This document shows positions 11,901 to 23,415 of a stretch of DNA of 64,000 nt, in pieces. The notes below the pieces were generated by a model. That model saw only the letters and a list, made by a program, of their open reading frames with translations, was not told the DNA's origin and did not search any database. This stretch comes from Anthostomella pinea. Its lineage: Eukaryota; Ascomycota; Sordariomycetes; Xylariales; Xylariaceae. A program made the translations under genes and the position numbers. The DNA lies in NCBI GenBank assembly GCA_963556695.1, contig CAUWAG010000003.1, forward strand, positions 930,001 to 994,000, in the 5' to 3' direction. The first letter of the stretch is position 1. Every line of letters begins with the position of its first letter.

Positions 11901-13242
11901 AAAAGAAAACGTTAAATAAAGAAATTAATGCTGTATTAAATGGCTTTAATAATCCAGAATTAAATATAGAATATATATATATTTAGATTCTTTAAACTTC
12001 TAACGTTAAATTATTAATAAAATCAAGGATATAGTCTTTCGTAATAATATATAGTAATATCCGACTATTAAACTAGTTTTAACGATCAAGTTTTGTATAG
12101 AATACTATATAATTTCGAATCGCTTGGTTTATAAATAAGGTAGTTAAAATATAGCCTGTCCAGCAAAAGCTATTTATTTAAAAAAGAAACACTGTAATAA
12201 AAATGCTTAAATACAGGTAACGAAGAGAGCTACCTAGCCCGGAAGGCTAAGACATAACATAAAAAACGTAAACTAGTAAATTTTTAAAATATATGTATAT
12301 GTAGTAGTAATGGATAGTTTTATTTGAATATATTCGGAATTTTTAAAACAATCGGACTACTTCTCTTTTTTAGCTATAATTACTAGCTACGTTATTGATA
12401 ATAACACTACTTTAGAACAATAATTGTTCCTCAAAAAGCGTCGTTTTATAAGCCGTCCTCCTCGTATTAAAATGATAATTAAATATAACGTACCTCGTAC
12501 TACCTTACTTCGCGGATAGTTTACTTATTAATTATTAAAGTAATCTTAAAAGTATTTACGTAACGTCTTTACTAGTTAAGCTATAAACTAATTTATCTTT
12601 TTTACTATAAGTTTAGCTTTTTAAAGTATATTTATTAATAACTTACTATATAATGCTTAAATTTATATTAAAAGCGATAAGTAGTTTTATTAATAGGTTA
12701 TTAATTTTCTTCCTATGAAACCGGGTTTTTAGTGCTTAGAAACGTCGCCTTTTTTAACTTTAAAAGATAAAAACGTATAAACCGATAAAAGGGAGCTATA
12801 AAGCTCTAAGTCGCAATGTTAATAAAGGCTAATAACGTAATAACGACGCACCGTCTTTTCACACCGAATTGAGCGTATATATAATGTGTTATTACCGCTT
12901 TCTATGAAGATTTAAACCTTAATAAATTTTAAAATAACGATAAAAATAAACAATTAGTTCTTATTTAAAATGCCGTCCTTTTATACTTTATTATCAACTT
13001 AATAAAGATTATTAAAATGCTTAGCTTTATATCGTAAACTTTAATTAACAAGGTTGTAAATAAGTAATTCGATAAATAAATTATAAGCAATATTAAACCT
13101 AAGTAATAATATTATCTCGTAATATAAAGTACGAATAAAACCCTTTCTAGTTATAAAATTCTCTTCTTCCGGGAGATGAGCTTTTACTATATTAAAACAT
13201 ATATGACAGATCTTTATTGCCTATTAAAAAGATATACAAGAG

Positions 13243-15996
13243 ATGTTAAGACTGTTAGAAGACACATACCTGAAGGATTGGGCGTCAAGTCCATTGGAAG
13301 ACGTAATAAATGCCATGAGGCACATCGAGGCCGAAACCGCACAGGACACTCTGGAGCATACAGGCCGTGAAACAGCTCGGGTTAAGGTCCTGCATCTACG
13401 ACTCCTCAAGAATTTCGTCCAGACACATGGCTCATACTCTCGATCTCAGCGACAAGATTCTCCATGGCTAAATCGACATCATAGGTTTCAACGACCTCTG
13501 GAAATTACTCAACCCAGGAGATATCATCATCAGTCGCGAGGCAATTGGCGACGTTCCCTGAGCATATCAAGTCTTCTGTGTCACCAAAGGGCGTGCCCCA
13601 CTGGGCACATATCACAAAACTCGCCCTTCTCGTAGTTTTTCTGCAACTCAATCGAAAGCTAGTCCCATACCAGAATCTCGTACGATTACTCTTTGTGGAA
13701 GATTGAACGGTCCGCGGCACAACTCGAGTACAGTTTCACACACGATGAACCCGTTGGTAATTGATTGCCTCCAACTATACTACGACGGGTGCCGAGCGTA
13801 TCCTACATTCATTGTCCTCACGATCAATCCCTATCCGGGAAAGAAGCGTATCACGGAGTTGGAATATTTTCCTACGAGGTTTTGCGCAAATACCCAATAC
13901 GTGGAAGATCTTCTATCCCGAGGTCGTCAATTCATCAGGTGTCGTTACGGCCATGGCACCTATGGAGGATCCAGCCAGCAGCAAGACACCGAGTATGTTG
14001 AAGGGGAAGTGTTCGTCGACTTCCGAAGCGGTCTCGAGACACCAGAATTTGGAAAAGATCCACCACCATCCTCATTCCGGCCGCGAGATTCTTCTAACGA
14101 AGAGACGTACGGTGTTGGGGAAGGTGTGAGATTTCAAAGTGTTCTATTGAAGGAGAGAAACCAAGAGTAGTTCCTGAAGGATGACTATGGATGGGCTAAC
14201 ATAGCCCAGAATCCAACAGAAGGCACTGGCTATGAAGATGAGCGAATTGATGTCAAGAGATGCGAGGCTTTTTTCGAAAGCGAGCAATGTTTGAAACCAA
14301 TTGAAGACGATCAAATACTATCGATAGGGGATGACTTGGCGCTGTTACTGCCATCCACACTTCTAGGCTACGGGCTACGGAACTGAAAATGGCGTACGTC
14401 TAAATTCCTTCGTTGCTTGGTACTACGTATTGAAACCGATGATTGTTTCTAGACTACCTCGATGTTCACTTGTTCAGGCCAGTCTCTACCGACGTTTCGC
14501 GAAGACAGACAGCCTTCGATCGTCTGGTGATTCCCGACCCGTACAAGCACCTGCTAAAAGCTATGGTCAAGAACCATCTAGACTCAAAGGTGCCCAAGAG
14601 CTCCTCTTTGAAGTCTCGTGAGTTAGACATTGTTCGGGGGAAAGGCAAAGGGCCCATTATCTTGCTTTATGGGCCTCCAGGGGTTGGGAAGGTACATTAT
14701 TGTTTGAGGTCTACGTACTTGGCCTGCGGCTCACACGCTACTGCAGACCAGCACAGCCGAGACGATTGCTGCCTATACAACACCTCCAAGGCCACTCTAC
14801 CCGATTGTAAGTTCGCTGTAACAGTATGTCGAGTGAACTCAATGACTACTAAATCAGACTTGCGGTGATCTCGGGTCAACCGCCTCTGAGATCCAGGCAC
14901 ATTTGCAAGACCATTTCAAACTTGCCCATCGCTGGAACTGTGTACTACTACTCCACGAACCTGATGTATACCTGGCGGAGAGGAATCTCCAAGACCTCAC
15001 CCGAAATGGTATCGTGTCTGGTAAGTCACTACTAGGGACCTCAAAGAGCTTACAGGAACTCACTTGGTCATCGCAGTATTCCTTCGAACACTCGAGTACT
15101 ACTCAGGAATACTATTCCTCACCTCCAACCGCGAAGGATCTATAGACGAGGCATTCAAGTCACGCATTCACGTAGCTCTCCACTACAAGCCCATCAACCT
15201 CGCGGTAATCCGCAAGATCTGGTCTAACATGCTAGCTGGAATCGAAAATGACAACCAAGAATGCCAAGACAGATGCGCAATTGAGTTCAACAAGGACGAC
15301 TTGATTCAGTGGGCCGAAGACCATTTCGACAAGCACGATCGCAAGACTCATCATACCAGATACGGCATCGACGATGTGACAGCCACTTGGAACGGGAGGC
15401 AGATTCGCGACGCCTTCCAGACAGCCATAGCGTTGGCCTCTTACGAAAGACTTGAGAAACTCGCAAGAAAAAACATATCGGAGGAGAAAGCGATGAAGAA
15501 CCCAAATGGAACAAGATCAAGCTGACCCCCAAGCACTTCACCAAAGTTGAAGCCGTAGTCGATGAATTCCAATCATACCGTAAGACCCCCTACATACCTT
15601 ACCCGGCCCATATCGTTATCGCTGAGACTATTCCCAGTGGAAGGGGTGAGAGGCACATCGGACGAAGTCCGAGCACGCAATGAGAATCTCCGAGATGATC
15701 GTTGGGGGACACCATCCGCAGCAGCCAGATCTGCCTATCCAACTGCCGCCGACGAGAAGCCAAGGCGAAAAGAGGTAGGAAAGGACAAGGGTCCAGCATC
15801 GGCAGCCACCGAGCGCCGGAGAGAGAAAGCCCCTATTATCAGCCTCGACAAGGCATACGGAGATGATGTAGGACGGGATGGAGGACAATCTGAGGATCTC
15901 TGCAGCGATTCGGAAGATGACGACGACGATGACGATGACGAAGATGATGACAAAGAGGACGGCGAAGAGGATGACTCGGAGACCGCTGAGGCTTGA
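13243..15996 (+). pseudogene. Decayed AAA+ ATPase gene (fungal DUF7025/AAA type)
   Basis: Read through six introns (14394-14452, 14692-14746, 14807-14857, 15021-15076, 15580-15637 and possibly more upstream), the sequence matches the common fungal family with an N-terminal DUF7025-like region followed by a single AAA+ domain. Visible are NDLWKLLNPGDII, ITELEYFPTRF, FDRLVIPDPYK, GKGKGPIILLYGPPGVGK (Walker A, its Thr supplied by the next exon), GILFLTSNREGSIDEAFKSR (sensor region) and WNGRQIRDAFQTAIAL. The last exon encodes an acidic tail with a long Asp/Glu run, ending at a TGA at 15994-15996. It is broken by in-frame stops at 13469 (TAA), 13559 (TGA), 14168 (TAG) and 14384 (TGA), a frame change near 13427, and a one-base shift at the A-run 15468-15473. 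All four stops can come from CAA, CGA or CAG by C-to-T. Walker B reads CVLLLHEPDV, with His for Asp. The donors and acceptors remain canonical, so decay is recent. A set of extra introns avoiding the stops is possible but I found none. Confidence 0.78.
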
Positions 15997-16454
15997 TAGG
16001 TTTCATTGCAGGATAGGGTCTCATCAACAGGGGTCGCACGTTTTCTTCCTTGGCCTATTTGAGACTGTGTTCATTCTACCATCATATCATCAGGTTTAGT
16101 CAGTGGCCAAGCTTAAAGCCGACGCTGCAGCCTCACAAAAGACCATGGAGTATGAGAATTGGTCTCGAGGTCTGTTTCGCTTGATTGTTTCATCTCATCT
16201 CGTCTCATGCTCCGGCTTCATATGTGCTTGAAAGAGTGAGACTACGGTATTCAATGCAGTGGCAATAGAGATCTTCCTTTCTTACTTACAACATCAGGAC
16301 TTCGGGCGCGACAACGTCTACCTTTGCTAACAATACTAACAATACCCTCCAAACCGTCTTCTGTACCCGCCTGCCTCTCTCGCTACGCATCAAGTCTGAC
16401 TGGGGCTTCACTCTGCACCCTGACAAGTACCAACCATGAGATTCCCTGCCGATT
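15997..16454. other. Spacer, no gene seen
   Basis: The 3' flank of the decayed ATPase, with normal GC and no supported coding region. A GTCTCAT/CATCTCATCTCGTCTC-rich stretch lies near 16190-16210. Confidence 0.4.
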
Positions 16455-17104
16455 GTGAGAGCATGGACCAAGGGCCGACTCCCCTGCTTCCGCAGTTCTA
16501 TTACGAGCAACAGCACCCGTCTGGGTATGCCCCCTTACTCATTCCGCCGAAGTCCTGTGGTGCACCAAGCGGGATTGACGCAGTTGACCACAACCTGGCG
16601 GCGCTCGGCCCCGGTCGTGGAGCTCTCCGAAGCATATATAGCACATAAAAAGCTTGCTCAGGGCGTGCCTTGACTTCATATCGGCAGTTGTTTTCGGGTC
16701 ACATAGGCCGTCGACCACGTTCGTATCCTCTTCGGGTACTTCGAGCTGCGCTTCTGGTCCGAAACAGTGGACGGACTATGGGGCCCGACAATCGTCATGG
16801 TTGCTTGGACTCTGGTGGTAATGGAGGTCTGCCTCAAATTAGGCAGAACAGCAATCGCAAGGAGGAAAGCAGAGACCACGCTCGGGTCGGTTTGAGTACT
16901 GGATGGGTCGTTACCAGATATATCCACGACCGCCTCGCTTCCCAAGTACGGCACAGAACTCGCCGTCGAGGCCAACATCAGGCATGTTGCCCGTCAACAC
17001 TATGCCGAACCATCCTCCTATTCATCTCCCAAGCCACACCACCACCGCCACCACGTCCCCTCCCCTCCCCTCTCTTCCCCCGACCCCAACCCCCTTCACT
17101 TCTG
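16455..17104 (+). pseudogene. Possible remnant of an unknown membrane-associated protein
   Basis: The frame from the ATG at 16455 to about 16660 (ending HKKLAQG) can be joined over a 42-bp GT-AG gap to a stretch reading GYFELRFWSETVDGLWGPT, followed by a hydrophobic helix IVMVAWTLVVMEVCL and a basic end (ARRKAET). The same frame then meets a TGA near 16898 and continues open (KYGTELAVEANIRHVARQHY) to a TGA at about 17104. The composition looks coding, but I recognise no family. The 3' end would overlap the convergent hydrolase gene. The joined intron is shorter than usual. Treat it as a tentative gene relic. Confidence 0.25.
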
Positions 17105-17968
17105 AGCACCAAACTGCCTCGCAACCTCATCCGCAAACTCCCCAATCGTATCAAACCGCCACTCAAAGCTCGTCTTCCCCCGCATCTCGTCCGTCAGCCC
17201 CCCAATGCCCTGATGACCCTCCCTCTCCGCGCCGCGCGAGATCCACACGCTTCTTAGCCCCAGCTCCTTGGCCGGGACATGGTCCGCGTACAGACTGCAC
17301 GCCACATGCAGCAGATCGCCCCCTTCAAAATCAACCCCCAGGTCTTGTTTCGCGTGGCTGAACAGGTACTCGAAGTTTTGGAGGGCGGGCTTGTAGTTGC
17401 CGATGTCTTGGGCTGTGTACATGGCGTCGAACGCCACGCCGTCTGGCCAACCCCCTAGCTGCTTCGAGGTGGTAGAGGCGATGTTGGTGTTATCGACGTT
17501 GCTGAGGATGATGAGCTTGTAGTGCTTTTTTAGAACCTGCAGGCCGGCGATGGTGTCGGCGAACGGCACCCAGGTCCCCGGGGAGGCGCCGAAGGCGGAC
17601 AAGGCGCCGGGGGACGGGGGTGGGAGGCTGAGCTCCGCAGCCAGTTCGGCGAGCGAGGTGGTTAGGACCTCCGGGTAGGGCAGCGTGGGTTGCGCGCGCT
17701 CGTGCGCGCTGGTTAGGGCGTTGAGGCGGCGGAGCGCGGCGTGCGGCGGGTTGGTGTTGTAGGTGTGGGATGCGGGCAGTTGGGTGGTTAGGGGGAGCAG
17801 GTGCGCGTGCATGCCGAATTCCCAGTCGATGAGCGTGCCGTAGCAGTCGAAGCTGGGATGGGGCTGTGTTAGTCCAGGCGTGCGTCTTTGAGCTTGGGGT
17901 TGGGAGGGCATTTGGATGCCGTACCTTAGACCGTTGAAGGTCGTGAGGTTGGGGTATGAGGACGACAT
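17096..17968 (-). CDS. HAD-superfamily hydrolase, haloacid dehalogenase type II-like
   Basis: Two exons, 17968-17925 and 17852-17096, separated by a 72-bp GT...CAG intron (17853-17924), give 266 residues. Splicing restores the family start LTTFNGLSFDCYGTLIDWE. HAD motif I is FDCYGTLID, with the nucleophile Asp at residue 17. Motif II is IILSNVDN (Ser), motif III Lys is in GNYKPA, and motif IV lies in LLHVACSLYADHVPAKELG. A long alpha-helical cap follows motif I. The arrangement matches the 2-haloacid dehalogenase-like hydrolases common in fungi, typically 240-270 residues and cytosolic. The natural substrate cannot be told from sequence. The gene is GC-rich at third positions, and its 3' end touches a doubtful remnant on the other strand. 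Confidence 0.9.
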   Translation of the reverse strand: MSSSYPNLTTFNGLRYGIQMPSQPQAQRRTPGLTQPHPSFDCYGTLIDWEFGMHAHLLPLTTQLPASHTYNTNPPHAALRRLNALTSAHERAQPTLPYPEVLTTSLAELAAELSLPPPSPGALSAFGASPGTWVPFADTIAGLQVLKKHYKLIILSNVDNTNIASTTSKQLGGWPDGVAFDAMYTAQDIGNYKPALQNFEYLFSHAKQDLGVDFEGGDLLHVACSLYADHVPAKELGLRSVWISRGAEREGHQGIGGLTDEMRGKTSFEWRFDTIGEFADEVARQFGAQK

Positions 17969-18706
17969 GGTTGGTTGCTCGTGTCTGCTTCTATTTTCAA
18001 GATGGAGGTCGCCCGTTTCAAATAGATATGTTACAATTACTCTTGTAATCCAATGTTCACAGCTCGAAGCTGCCGTCTTATATACACGAGCCTAAGGACC
18101 CCTCATTGCCCATTTGTATACCGCAGAGGTGGGGAGAGGGCGCATATGCTTTATGCAACCGCAGCAGGGCGCATCTCCAACATTCCCAGCATCTAATTAG
18201 GTAAATCGAGCGACTCCATGCATCTTGATTGGTGAGTTCGTTCACCGGCGACGATCTCACCCAACCCGGCTCCGGTGCCCTGCCGCGTGCAGAAGGGCGC
18301 GCTTGACATCTGATCCACCGACACGCCGCGCGGAATGCGACGGTCGGTCTGGCCTTATGCCGTGTAGATCCGATCGAAGCTGAATTGACAGGCAGCGAGG
18401 TTGTATCCTGGTATCAGAACCATCTCGGGGAAACCCTATAATACACTTGACATGGTTCGAAATCAATGGGTAGGTAGGTGCTTGCTGATATAAAGGGGTA
18501 GCATAGCACTTCGCAGTCCCGTAGAAAGCAGACGCAGCAACGCAGTCAATACTCCAAGAGACCAAGTACGGAGGTCGTACGTCCATCGAAGTCGGGAATT
18601 GGACCTCGCAGTCTTCGAATTCGACCTGGTGTTGCGTTTGCCGAGCGGATGGGCTCCCATACTCCCAGCTAGAACTCCTGAACGGAGCCCCCCCAGACCC
18701 TAATCA
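17969..18706. other. Intergenic, no gene seen
   Basis: The upstream region of the hydrolase gene and the downstream region of the Rrn9-domain gene. The open frames around 18078-18660 have no recognisable motif and unbiased codon use. A poly-pyrimidine stretch just past 17968 probably belongs to the hydrolase promoter or leader. Confidence 0.4.
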
Positions 18707-20985
18707 TCATTTAAATCCAGATCCCTCCCGCCCCGTGTCCAAATCACTACTCCCGGACCCCCTCCTCACCCTTCCCCGTCCTGCCCGTCTCCGCCTGCTT
18801 CTTGGCTCCTCCGCCACATCCCCCGCCCGCCAGCCCTGCCTCACCCGAATCGGCCTGAGGAAGCCATCCACATGGACAGCGCCATACATCTCGTCCTCGC
18901 TATCCACCTCGTCCAGCCCCATCCCCATCATACCCATCATGCCCATGTCTCCCATGTCTCCCTGGATAGAGGTCCCCTCTTCGTAACCATGCACAAGCTT
19001 CATATGCCGCACCAGGTTGGTCTTCCGCGCGAACGCGTCTACCGCGCGCGGACAGTCCCGGAAGGCGCAGAAGTAGGAGGTGTTGGTTATGGACGCGGAG
19101 CGTGATCTGCTGCTGCCCGAGACGGAGCGGCCGCGGCCGCGAGATTCGTCTTCGGACTTAGGAGGCTCCGCGCTCAGGGCGCGCGAGCGGGACTGGGACC
19201 GCCGGAGCGCGTTTCGGGCATATCTAACTTCTTCTTCTTCCTCGTCGTCTTCGTCTTCCCGACCGAGAAGCGGCACCGACGCCATGCCCGGCTCGTACCG
19301 CGTAATGCGTTGTGCTTGCGGTGCGTGGTGATGGTTTTGGCTATGGTGGGATGGCGGTGGTGCTTCTTCGACGAGGGTCTGCAGGACCATGATCTGCTGG
19401 AATATGTCGGCGCACCGGCGGGCGGCGCGGTCGAGCGCCCCCGGGGAGAATCCGGCTAGGGCCGCGGCGCCGAGGACGTCGGTCCAGTCTCTGAGGCCCA
19501 GGCGGGGCTTGACTGGGTTCGGGTTCGCTGGGGCGGCTTCTTCTCTGTCCGGGTCTTCGACTGACTGGACTTTTTTCGCATTGCGTCTCGTCTTCTGTGG
19601 CTTGGGGGCAGAAGCACTATCCTCTCCAGGACTGTCTTCTCGTCCAGGTTCGACGCCGGAGTCCGGCGCTGATACCGGCGCTGGACTCGACTCAGCTCCA
19701 GCTTGTGGTTCGGTATCTGCAAAGAAAGGCACCGGTTCCTTCCGTAGTCTGGCGACGCGGATGGTATACTCTCTATCGGTCTCGCCCTCGAGCTTGGGAT
19801 AATACTTCTTCGGTCTCCCCTGCCTCTTCTTCTTCTTCGCGCCATCAGCAGACGGTTCGGGTTCGGGCGGTGGCGCCGACTCCCTCATCTGCGACGGCTC
19901 GCCTGACTTCGGCGGCCGGCCTCGCTTGCGTCCCGAGGGCCGCGAGCGGTCTCTGGACTGTCCGCTGCGCTGCGAGGTATCCGACGCGTCCGACTCGGCG
20001 GAATCAGACTGGTACTGCAGCGCTGACTCCTGCGCGTTGTGCAGGACCATGAGCGTCGTGTCCAGCTTGGACATTATGTGTCGCACCGAGGGACGCAGGA
20101 GGGCGTAGGAGAGGTCGTCGTCGGTCGCGACGGTGGGCTTCAGGCGCCGCTTCTTAGGCGGCGCGTAGACGTGTGGTGCCTCGCCGCCGGACTCGTCTAT
20201 GTCCATCCTGTTCTTATTCTCGCTCTCGCTCACGCTCTCGGGCTTGATGGACTTGGACTTAGATTTGGATTTTGATCGGGACCTTGCACGGCTAGATGCA
20301 GGCACTGTCTCCGTATCCGAACCTCCATCATCACTGCCCCCCGATTCAGAGTCCACTCCGTCCGCTTCAACCCACGGACGGACATTGAATCTCTCTTTAG
20401 CAGACCTCAGGACAGCAGCCGAGATGGTCTCCTCCAGAGCAGTGCTAGGAACATCTCGCACAGCCTTTCGGAAGGTGAACTGCTCGTCGGCGCCATCTGC
20501 CCTCTTCATGAACTCTGGCGGCGGGACCTTATTCAAGCGCATCGGCCAGGCGGTCCATGATTTCGGCGGCACCCATGCGTCCTGGGCGATAGGCAGTCCA
20601 GTCGCTTTGTTGATGTCCTACAAGAATAGTTAGCTTAGCTTCGGCGCCGTATTGTATGGATCGAACGTGAAAAGTCGCAGTCAATCAACTCCACGTAGTC
20701 AATCAATTGTTCTTGGCTCACCTGCTCAGGCACCGGTCCCTGAGTACCGTCCTGTGGTCTCCTGTGTCGCTGCTTGAGCGCGAATGCATTGTATAGATGG
20801 ACCGAGAGGTCCTGGTTGCGGATCTCGTGGAGCGCGGTGAGCGTGTCGATTTCTGCGCTGTTCAGCTGCTGCCAGGTGGATGGGGGTCCCGCCCAGCGAT
20901 TTGGTCGCTCGTCATCCTCTTCGTTATAGTCCGAGGACTCGGAATCGGGCATGTAATCATCGGAGTCGTTGGCATGCAGCGCCAT
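18707..20985 (-). CDS. RRN9: Rrn9-domain protein (RNA polymerase I initiation factor type) with C-terminal zinc finger
   Basis: Exons 20985-20722 and 20617-18707, with a 104-bp intron (20618-20721, GTGAGC...TTGTAG), encode 724 residues. The N-terminus has the acidic start and the Rrn9 signature RPNRWAGPPSTW and LSVHLYNAFALKQR, continuing after the intron into QDAWVPPKSWTAWPM, which is normally part of the same domain. In yeast Rrn9 is a subunit of the upstream activating factor at rDNA promoters; filamentous fungi have longer proteins with this domain. The middle is disordered, with an RS/KS-rich stretch and AT-hook-like motifs (RKRGRPPKSG, KRQGRPKKYY). Around residues 600-640 lies a zinc finger, CAFRDCPRA...LVRHMKLVH. 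A direct role in Pol I initiation is inferred from the N-terminal domain only. Confidence 0.85.
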
Positions 20986-21295
20986 GGGTCTTATTAGTTG
21001 AGAGGCGTCATGAAATCTGGCGAGTCGATGTCCGAAGGGCTTGTCAGAAGCGGGAATCTAGGTGCGTGGAGGCGCCGTCTGATGGTGGGTTTGCCGTGGC
21101 TGAGACGACTGAAAACCGACGAAAACTTTGCTCTTTTCATCCACCACTCTTCTTCGAAAAAGCCATCTGAATTCGTGACCATTCAGACGAATCACTTGTG
21201 AGGTGTACGATCAGTCGGCGCATTAAGATGGTCTTTTCAGCGGAAAACATTTCATTGGTATTATAAGCAGATCTACACGGCGCCTCCTGAACCCA
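20986..21295. other. Intergenic spacer between two minus-strand genes
   Basis: About 310 bp: the promoter and leader side of the Rrn9-domain gene and the 3' flank of NOP7. No further gene is seen. Confidence 0.5.
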
Positions 21296-23415
21296 CTACG
21301 CCTTTCCCTTGGCTGTCTTCTTTTCCAGCTTTCTCCTTTTCTCCCGGAGCTTCTGGTCCTCGGTGCTCTTCTTGTTGTTGGTGTACTGCATCTGCTCAAA
21401 TAGCTTCCGCTTCTTCTTGCTCAGCATTCCCTTAGCTCTCTCGACCTCTTCTTCCTCTTCTTTCGCCTGCTTGGCAAGCTTCTTTCTCGCCTCCAACTTG
21501 GCTTTGCTTCGAGGATTCGCGTCAGCCTGCTTGATCGACTTTCCACTTAGTTCAGCCTCAAGCTCTCGCTGTTCTTGTAGCTCAGCAGCTTGTTCTTCAT
21601 CATCCTCGTCTTCATTGGCATCTTTCTCGTCTTCCGAGAAGCCTCCAAAGTCGTCGCCATCAACCTCATCCTCGTCCTCTTCGTCAGATGGAGCCACATC
21701 CATTCCATCTGACAACGCCTTCAGCTTCCTAACAGCAAGGCTGTCATCTGCATCCTCAACGTCTTTGTCTTCTTCGTCCACCTCTTCTTCGCTGTCTTGC
21801 AACGCCTCTCCCTCGGGTTCCTGCTCCTCAAGGGGTATTGTCGGATCATAGGCGCCTTGTATAGGCTGGACAAACGGACTCAGATGTGGCGGAAGTTGAG
21901 CACCGGGGGCATATTGATCCGGTCTCTTCAATTCCTCGTCATTGATACTGTCCCAAACCCATTGTGGTTGCACGTAGATACGGCCAGGCACTCTTTGGTT
22001 TGGTGCAAGCTTCTGGGAGGTCTGGTTGTCCTCCGCATCGCCATCCTCCTCCATAGCAGCCTGGACAACCGGACGATCGACGACTTGGTGAGTAATGGAG
22101 GGGTCGAGTTCATTGGTCGTGTAAGCACCTTCTCCCAGCACGGCAGCCCAACCCACCCGTTTGCATCCAAACGAACGGAGTAAGAACTCGAGCGGTTGTC
22201 TCGGCGTCTCTCGGGAGAGGAAGAAAGTACAATTTGCGAACAAGGACTCGGGCTCGTTGCCCGCGTAAATGGGTTGCGGTAGGACATCGCCGCCTGGCGC
22301 AGCAGGCTCAAACTTGTCAATCGCGTCGGTCGGTCCTTCCTTTTCTGCTTCAGTCTCGTTCTGTTGCCCGTCCACGTCGGTCTCCTTCATCTGCTGAATG
22401 AGCTTATCCACCTGCGCCTGGGTCTTCGGGTCCGGGCCGGCTTCGGAATCCCCATTCGTCAATTGCGCCGGTTCGCTTGGGACGGTTGCTGTGTGATTTC
22501 CTTCAAGTTTGAATGCGCCTAGTTCGCCAGCCTCATCGTCCTTGGCCTGATCAAACTTGGGCGGATATTTGAGACCGATCGAGGTATACAATCGGAAGTT
22601 GATGAAACCAAGGAGTGTCATGTAAAACTCAACGAAGGTACCCATGATTCTGAAATCCACATCACCAACAACCCTCTGGTTGAACTTGTATGGGACAAGC
22701 CACAGGATATCCTCGCCCTGAATGTTTGCCTGGTAGTAGATACCCTTTATCGACAGGAAGGACTTGCGCACGCTCTGCGACTTGATCAGGTAGTGTTGGA
22801 ATTCCAGACATAAACGTTCGCATCGGGCAATCATCTTGGCGGGGACAGTAGACGTGGATGGCAGGTTCGCGAAGAGGAATAGCATGGAAAGACAGTCGTC
22901 GAGATCGCGTAGGGCGTCGACGAAGGTCGGGTATCGTTCTCGGATGACATTGTCAAGGGTATACCGCGGCTTGCCCGTCTTGTCTGGTCTGGCGGCATTG
23001 CGCTCGAGTCGGCTCGCATCGGTGACGTCTCCGCGACCAAGAGCCCTTGAGATCTTCTTCTCGAGAGTCTTCTGCTCTCTGAACTTGCCAAGTAAAGGCT
23101 CATGCAACAGATATTGAACGTCCTTGGCGTAGTAGAAAGTAGTGGAGGCGGTTGAGCTCTTGTTGGCCTTCTTCCTATTTCTCGGCTCTCGTGGGAAGAT
23201 ACTGTTCTCAAGTTAGCATATTCTCACACCCTCCACAAGTGAGGCAATGGCATCGAAGGGGAAATGGTGGTGGAAGAAGAGGCTGTGTCTTACCCTTTCC
23301 AGATACATAGCTTTCGAAAGTCGGGAAGACTGATCTGGAGCTTCTTGACGGCCTGGGTTCGGGTGATATAGTTCTTGGCGTTTCCCGAGTCGCCCTTCTT
23401 CTTTACTCTGCCCAT
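21296..23415 (-). CDS. NOP7: Pescadillo homolog Nop7, 60S ribosome biogenesis factor
   Basis: Exon 1 is 23415-23294 (start [18 protein letters not shown], a very conserved pescadillo N-terminus). A 92-bp intron (23202-23293) follows, then exon 2, 23201-21296, for 675 residues in total. The N-terminal pescadillo domain includes [33 protein letters not shown] and [26 protein letters not shown] domain lies at about residues 360-465 ([33 protein letters not shown]). The C-terminus has long Asp/Glu runs and then a Lys/Arg-rich coiled coil, as usual. In yeast Nop7 works with Erb1 and Ytm1 (PeBoW) in the nucleolus for 27S pre-rRNA processing. The upstream region is shared with PIG-U, about 490 bp away on the other strand. 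Confidence 0.97.

Larger units (their letters stand above)
4875..13150. repeat. 8-kb AT-rich RIP-like block without genes
   Basis: Except for four embedded solo LTRs (listed separately), the sequence is strongly AT-rich and TpA-dominated, with no open frame longer than about 60 residues on either strand. It reads as old repeats mutated beyond recognition, the usual result of RIP in Pezizomycotina. Short regions of CG-containing words remain (for example ACGCGCGCG near 9220). A degenerate tandem repeat is visible around 11640-11900. Confidence 0.8.
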
